Assembly: GCA_009786775.1 (NCBI GenBank) | Contig: WQRL01000031.1 | Location: forward strand, 910 to 10,931 | Direction of reading: 5' to 3' | Source: Oscillospiraceae bacterium | GTDB lineage: Bacteria > Bacillota > Clostridia > Oscillospirales > Oscillospiraceae | Length of the DNA stretch: 10,022 bases | In this document: one piece after another, positions 6,954 to 10,022 of the stretch | Numbering within the stretch: position 1 is the stretch's first letter | Layout: each line of letters starts with the position of its first letter | Made by a program: the position numbers and the translations under genes | Notes under the pieces: generated by a model | Database searches by the model: none | What the model was told of the DNA's origin: nothing | The model's input: the letters and a program-made list of their open reading frames with translations, nothing else

Positions 6954-7823
6954 CTATCTAACCCTCCCGGTTTTGTCTATTGATTCAAGCGCACGTTTGA
7001 GGTCTTCGTCACCAATTCCTCCGCCATGCCACTTGTAGTCGTTTTCCATAAAATCAACACCCTTGCCCTTGACTGTGTTCATTATGATGGCAATGGGTTT
7101 TCTTCTGTACTCAGGTTCCGCAGGTGGCAAATTCTGTAGCACTTCACAGCATTCGTACATGTTGTTCCCGTTAATCTCCCTTACATCCCAGCCAAATGCA
7201 CGCAGCCTTTCACCAAGCGGGTCAATGTTCATTACATCCCGCGTAAAACCTGTCATTGAAACCTGATTTTTGTCAATTATGCACACCAGATTTCCAAGCT
7301 GGTAATGAGACGCCGCCATAAAGGCTTCCCAGTTTGTGCCCTCGTTTAGCTCGCCATCTCCTGTAATACAGAATGTGCGCCAGTTTTTCTTCTGCTTTCT
7401 GGCTCCAAGTGCCAAGCCCAGTGCGATTGGCAGCCCATGCCCAAGCGAACCTGCCGAAACTTCAATATGCGGGCAATACAAGCGGTTGCAGTGCATACCA
7501 AACACCGCAGTGTCAAGCGATTCGAAATGCTCCACCATGTAATCCATTGTGTATGCGCCCATATCCGAAAAAATAGTATACAGCGTTTCAGAGCAATGCG
7601 CCTTGGATAACACCAGTCTGTCGCGGTCTTCCATTTTAGGATTTTTGATGTCGTAATTCATATACTTGTAGTATAGGGCTACGCTCATTTCAACGATGGA
7701 TAGCTCCCCGCCGAGATGCCCCATTCCTATGCGGTAAATGAAGTTAAGCAAGTCCTTGCGTATTTTTACGCACTTAGCTTCCAGTTCTTTTACCATTTCG
7801 ATGTCGATGTTGTAATTTCTCAC
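6954..7823 (-). CDS. Split transketolase, N-terminal (thiamine diphosphate-binding) subunit
   Basis: This is the cofactor-binding half of the transketolase (289 residues). The thiamine diphosphate/Mg motif runs from GDGELNEG (155-162) to KNQ (185-187, N186). Active-site His candidates are H36 in GMGHLGG, H76 in LSKAHCSETLY, H111 and H129 in GSLGHGL. Split transketolases usually read LSKGHxxPxLY at the second site; Gly to Ala and Pro to Glu changes, plus C112 and C117 near H111, are unusual. The start is taken as GTG 7823-7821, giving MRNYNIDIEMVKELEAKCVK, because AAGGAG lies 13 nt upstream at 7842-7837. The next in-frame ATG (residue 10, at 7796-7794) is less well placed. It follows the zinc dehydrogenase by 62 bp and abuts the C-subunit gene. 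Specialised split transketolases act on apulose-4-phosphate or 6-deoxy-6-sulfofructose; which applies, if either, is unknown. Confidence 0.95.
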   Translation of the reverse strand: MRNYNIDIEMVKELEAKCVKIRKDLLNFIYRIGMGHLGGELSIVEMSVALYYKYMNYDIKNPKMEDRDRLVLSKAHCSETLYTIFSDMGAYTMDYMVEHFESLDTAVFGMHCNRLYCPHIEVSAGSLGHGLPIALGLALGARKQKKNWRTFCITGDGELNEGTNWEAFMAASHYQLGNLVCIIDKNQVSMTGFTRDVMNIDPLGERLRAFGWDVREINGNNMYECCEVLQNLPPAEPEYRRKPIAIIMNTVKGKGVDFMENDYKWHGGGIGDEDLKRALESIDKTGRVR

Positions 7824-7836
7824 TGTAAGACAAACA

Positions 7837-7842
7837 CTCCTT
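7837..7842 (-). promoter_or_regulatory. Ribosome binding site setting a GTG start for the transketolase N-subunit
   Basis: The minus strand reads AAGGAG (7842-7837), 13 nt before GTG 7823-7821. No in-frame ATG, GTG or TTG lies between them, so this site decides the GTG start. The long spacing and GTG codon suggest a moderate initiation rate compared with the strong GGGAGGG before the C-subunit. Confidence 0.65.
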
Positions 7843-7885
7843 CTTTCTTAATTTTGTAACATTCTCTTAATATTTAACTGGCAAA

Positions 7886-8947
7886 TTATTCTCCCTTAAA
7901 CTGATTACAGCGGATTAACACTTTGGGATATTTGCCTGAAACCTGTGCCTTAAAGGCTTCCTGCACATCGTCGATATCATAAACCGCAGCAGTAAAGTCG
8001 TCGAGTTGCAGGCGCGGCATAATTTGCGTAGCGCGCGGGAACGCATAGGGTGAAACATATGTTCCCGTAAGTGTCAGTTCCTTGTTAAAAAATGTTTTAC
8101 AGAGGTTAAGAGGCATTTCATGGTCGTTTGGATACATGGCGACATACATGAGCTTGCCGCCCTTTGCCATTATCTCAGGCATGGTGTAAGCCGCTTTGAG
8201 GTTTCCTGAAACTTCTATAACCACGTCAAAGCCCATCCCGCCTGTGATTTCATTTGACACTTCTATTACATCTTGAGATATGGGGTCAACGCAGTAATCT
8301 GCTCCATATTTTTTGCCAAGCTCGCGCCTAGCTTCAAGCGGCTCGAATAATGTAAGATTTACAGCTCCCATCATTTTCATCATTTGCAAGCACAAAAGCC
8401 CTATAGGCCCGCCGCCGTTTATGGCGACACGTTGACCGATTTTTCCATCCACCTTGTCCATCACCCTGACGCAAACCGACACAGGCTCCAATAGGCAGGC
8501 CTCCTTGAGGCTGACATTGTCAGGAATTTTGTATACCTGAGATTCGTGCCATGTTACATTCTCAGACATGCAGGGCTGGTTTGATTCATTGCAATGCTCG
8601 CAAAACTGTTCCTGCCCATTTACACAGTAATAGCAGGTACCACAGAAATTGAGGAAGTTGCCCGCTACGCGGTCTCCGACTTTCAGCCCTCTTTTCGTGG
8701 CTTTTTTGCCGACTTCAACCACTACACCTGACATTTCGTGCCCAACGCCAAACGGCACGTCCCAATTAAAGATATTTTCCTCCATGCAGTGCGGGTCAGA
8801 GCCACAAATTGAGCAATACGCAACTTTAATCCGGACTTGCTCGTCCTCCAAAATAGGCTCGGGTATGTCGCGCACCAAAATTACGCCTCTGTCCGCCTCA
8901 TTATCCGTGTTTAACTTACCAACTTTTGTAACTGCTACAGACTTCAT
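7886..8947 (-). CDS. Zinc-dependent medium-chain dehydrogenase, sorbitol/threonine-dehydrogenase type
   Basis: This is a cytoplasmic NAD-dependent polyol/secondary-alcohol dehydrogenase (353 residues, normal length). Catalytic zinc ligands are C48 (ICGSD) and H70-E71 (GHE), with the E154 position (LLEPVSV) typical of sorbitol-dehydrogenase relatives. The structural zinc site is C102, C105, C108 and C116 (C-x2-C-x2-C-x7-C). The Rossmann motif is GGGPIG (178-183), and the acidic E202 at the end of the second strand (LFEP) favours NAD over NADP. It is the first gene of the catabolic operon, behind a long leader. SD AGGAAGGAAAGG lies 8 nt before ATG 8947-8945. In this context it probably oxidises a sugar alcohol or aldose to the keto-substrate of the split transketolase, or works in reverse. 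The exact substrate (sorbitol, xylitol, threonine, butanediol and others use this family) cannot be told. Confidence 0.94.
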   Translation of the reverse strand: MKSVAVTKVGKLNTDNEADRGVILVRDIPEPILEDEQVRIKVAYCSICGSDPHCMEENIFNWDVPFGVGHEMSGVVVEVGKKATKRGLKVGDRVAGNFLNFCGTCYYCVNGQEQFCEHCNESNQPCMSENVTWHESQVYKIPDNVSLKEACLLEPVSVCVRVMDKVDGKIGQRVAINGGGPIGLLCLQMMKMMGAVNLTLFEPLEARRELGKKYGADYCVDPISQDVIEVSNEITGGMGFDVVIEVSGNLKAAYTMPEIMAKGGKLMYVAMYPNDHEMPLNLCKTFFNKELTLTGTYVSPYAFPRATQIMPRLQLDDFTAAVYDIDDVQEAFKAQVSGKYPKVLIRCNQFKGE

Positions 8948-9134
8948 TTGAATGACCTTTCCTTCCTATAATTTTCAGGCACAAAACAACCACCATAAAG
9001 GACGGCATTTGTGCATCATCTGCTGTTTTCCACAAAGGGCGCAAGTGCCGCATTTCCCGAGGATTGCTTTAATTTTTCAAGCACTCCCCTTCGTTTGTTA
9101 GGCCTAAATACTTACGAACTTCGCTATAAATGCC
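8948..9134 (-). promoter_or_regulatory. Long untranslated leader of the dehydrogenase-transketolase mRNA with alternative stems
   Basis: If transcription starts just below the -10 at 9141-9146, about 185 nt precede the dehydrogenase ATG. On the minus strand, CGGCA plus TTTGTG (9050-9046 and 9036-9031) can pair with CACAAA plus TGCCG (9013-9003). The same GCACAAA (9014-9008) can instead pair with TTTGTGC (8985-8979), close to the RBS. The pairings are mutually exclusive, as in translational switches. I do not recognise a known riboswitch consensus, and there is no U-run terminator. Function is speculative. Confidence 0.35.
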
Positions 9135-9140
9135 CCCAGA

Positions 9141-9168
9141 ATTTTATCACACTATGGTGCAATGTCAA
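9141..9168 (-). promoter_or_regulatory. Sigma-A promoter for the dehydrogenase-transketolase operon
   Basis: The minus strand shows a perfect -35 TTGACA (9168-9163), a 16-nt spacer, then TAAAAT (9146-9141) as -10. A TGA just before it forms an extended -10 (TGn). The spacer holds CAC-N6-GTG, a weak half-symmetry that might be an operator. Transcription would start near 9134. Predicted from sequence only, but it is the best match on this strand of the intergenic region. Confidence 0.72.
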
Positions 9169-9193
9169 CATTTTGAATTAGAAAAAATTTGTT

Positions 9194-9203
9194 TTTGCGC
9201 AAA
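9194..9203. promoter_or_regulatory. Candidate operator palindrome TTTGCGCAAA
   Basis: A perfect 10-bp palindrome with a central CG lies 26 bp upstream of the minus-strand -35 and 86 bp upstream of the plus-strand -35. LacI-family regulators often bind palindromes with a central CG, and this position suits an activator or shared regulator. A 10-bp palindrome can occur by chance, so this is a suggestion only. Confidence 0.35.
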
Positions 9204-9289
9204 CTCCGCCATGCACTAAACTCATTTTGGACTGACTCCTGTACTTAAACTTTATTCTATAAAGACTGCCCGCAAAAAGTTCTATTTTA

Positions 9290-9319
9290 TTGACATTTCC
9301 CCCAAACGTATGGTATAAA
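9290..9319 (+). promoter_or_regulatory. Sigma-A promoter for the divergent alcohol dehydrogenase
   Basis: A perfect TTGACA -35 (9290-9295) is followed by an 18-nt spacer and TATAAA (9314-9319). TGG immediately before it gives an extended -10. Transcription would begin near 9326, leaving about 60 nt before the ATG at 9388. A second TATAAT lies at 9353-9358 but has no matching -35. Predicted from sequence only. Confidence 0.72.
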
Positions 9320-9387
9320 TGTATGCAAAATCCGCACCAAATTAATCATACCTATAATGATATTCATTCAGGGGAGAGTCTATTTAT

Positions 9388-10022
9388 ATGAAAATAACAG
9401 CCGCTATCACTCATGCACCGGGACTGATTGATGTCCAGACGCTGGAGCTTGACCCACCCAAGTCAAACGAGGTTTTAGTAAAGCTCGTGGCCTGCGGTGT
9501 ATGCCATACAGATTTGGCGGGCATGAACCAGCTCATCCCTGTAGCCTTGCCCGCAGTTTTTGGCCACGAAGGCGTCGGAATCGTGGAAGAAACCGGCATC
9601 GGCGTTGACTCTCTAAAAAAAGGAGACAGGGTCATTGTGGGCTTCCCATCTTGTGGCATGTGCAGTTACTGCATTGAGGGGGCTCCGTACGCATGCGACA
9701 AGCTCAATGATTTATTCTTCACAGGCACATACAAGGATAATACGCGCCGCCTTTCTCAAGACGGCACACCTGTTTCGTCTTTTTTCTGTCAGGGTTCATT
9801 TGCTACCCACGCCGTTGTCGATGCCCGAAATGCGGTAGCTGTCGATATCGGCTCCGATGAGGAACTGGCGAAGCTCTGCTCCCTTGGTTGCGGCGTTATG
9901 ACAGGTGCAGGTTCCGTTCTCAACCGCGCAAAACCGGCACCAGGCTCGTCTTTGGTAGTTTTCGGCTGCGGCGGTGTGGGCATGAGCGCTCTTATGGCTG
10001 CCAAAATTTCGGGGTGCAGCAC
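9388..10022 (+). CDS. Zinc alcohol dehydrogenase, aryl/allyl-alcohol type, N-terminal part (cut by window edge)
   Basis: This reading frame is open from ATG 9388 to the right edge (211 codons visible; the family is about 365-375 residues). It begins MKITAAITHAPGLIDVQTLE. Catalytic zinc ligands are C39 (GVCHTD), H60 (FGHEGVG) and C168 (LGCGVMTGAG). The structural zinc cysteines are C89, C92, C95 and C103. The Rossmann motif GCGGVGMSA (193-201) is just reached. GHEGVGIVE, the FTGTYKD and FCQGSFATH segments and the Cys ligand at 168 point to the class III-like/aryl-alcohol (benzyl, geraniol) dehydrogenase branch, not the sorbitol branch of its divergent neighbour. It would interconvert a primary alcohol and an aldehyde with NAD(H). 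The SD GGGGAG is at 9371-9376. It has its own promoter and probably shares regulation with the divergent operon. Confidence 0.93.
   Translation, partial: MKITAAITHAPGLIDVQTLELDPPKSNEVLVKLVACGVCHTDLAGMNQLIPVALPAVFGHEGVGIVEETGIGVDSLKKGDRVIVGFPSCGMCSYCIEGAPYACDKLNDLFFTGTYKDNTRRLSQDGTPVSSFFCQGSFATHAVVDARNAVAVDIGSDEELAKLCSLGCGVMTGAGSVLNRAKPAPGSSLVVFGCGGVGMSALMAAKISGCS

Larger units (their letters stand above)
8948..9387. other. Divergent intergenic region (440 bp)
   Basis: This region separates the minus-strand dehydrogenase operon from the plus-strand dehydrogenase gene. It contains one promoter facing each way (9141-9168 minus, 9290-9319 plus), the palindrome TTTGCGCAAA (9194-9203) between them, and the 185-nt leader of the minus operon. 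No convincing protein gene is found in it. No regulator gene is visible, so the factor controlling the region must be encoded elsewhere. Confidence 0.75.

Noticed and set aside
7824..7885. Possible internal promoter (TTGCCA) in the gap before the transketolase N-subunit
   Set aside because: No acceptable -10 at 16-18 nt spacing; the genes are more simply read as one operon.
9003..9050. Plus-strand 12-bp stem with two G-U pairs (9003-9014 with 9039-9050), considered as a plus-strand terminator
   Set aside because: No plus-strand transcript is expected there and no U-run follows; its arms are better considered as part of the minus-strand leader.
8916..9053. A 45-codon minus-strand reading frame starting in the leader (ATG 9053-9051) and ending inside the dehydrogenase gene, possible leader peptide
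   Set aside because: It has only a GGGA two bases before the ATG as RBS, no run of regulatory codons, and no recognisable protein character. A frame of this length is expected by chance.
9411..10022. Minus-strand reading frames and a plus-strand frame (9635-9838) over the right-hand end
   Set aside because: They are shadows of the zinc alcohol dehydrogenase frame starting at 9388, which has full zinc-ligand and Rossmann motifs, an RBS and a promoter.

Overview
The window reads as part of a Bacillota (clostridia-like) chromosome. The evidence is purine-rich Shine-Dalgarno sites of the GGAGG type before most genes, sigma-A promoters, a lipoprotein-anchored binding protein and base composition of roughly balanced GC with AT-rich intergenic DNA. 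This is inference from style; there is no rRNA or marker gene to fix the taxon. Nine of the ten genes lie on the minus strand and one diverges on the plus strand. Coding density is high and I see no mobile element, tRNA, rRNA or CRISPR array.

Transporter block (1-4973, minus strand; read from right to left). A family-5 solute-binding lipoprotein is followed by two permeases of the DppB and DppC type and two ATPases of the DppD and DppF type. The last ATPase is cut by the left edge. This is a complete layout for a peptide/nickel/oligosaccharide-type ABC importer. A sigma-A-like promoter with an AT-rich upstream tract precedes the binding protein. An 11-bp intercistronic stem-loop separates it from the permeases.

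Catabolic block (5184-8947, minus strand). A sorbitol/threonine-dehydrogenase-type zinc dehydrogenase is followed by a split transketolase (N-terminal thiamine-diphosphate subunit, then C-terminal pyrimidine-binding subunit) and a KduD/gluconate-5-dehydrogenase-like short-chain dehydrogenase. The last three genes are tightly packed (0 and 12 bp gaps). No kinase, isomerase or aldolase is present. A strong candidate promoter lies at 9141-9168, so the mRNA would have an untranslated leader of about 185 nt with competing stem possibilities.

Divergent gene (9388-10022, plus strand). This is the first 211 codons of a second zinc alcohol dehydrogenase, of the aryl/allyl-alcohol dehydrogenase type, with its own TTGACA/TATAAA promoter. 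The 440-bp region between the divergent genes carries both promoters and a perfect palindrome, TTTGCGCAAA.

Working model (inference). The importer brings in an unphosphorylated polyol, sugar or glycoside. The first dehydrogenase makes a ketose or keto-intermediate, the split transketolase removes a two-carbon unit, and the short-chain and/or divergent dehydrogenase handles the keto or aldehyde product. The transketolase lacks the Asp that sets hydroxyl stereoselectivity in classical transketolases, and its N-subunit has unusual active-site neighbours. A non-standard substrate, as in known specialised split transketolases for apulose-4-phosphate or sulfofructose, is therefore plausible. The true substrate cannot be read from the sequence.
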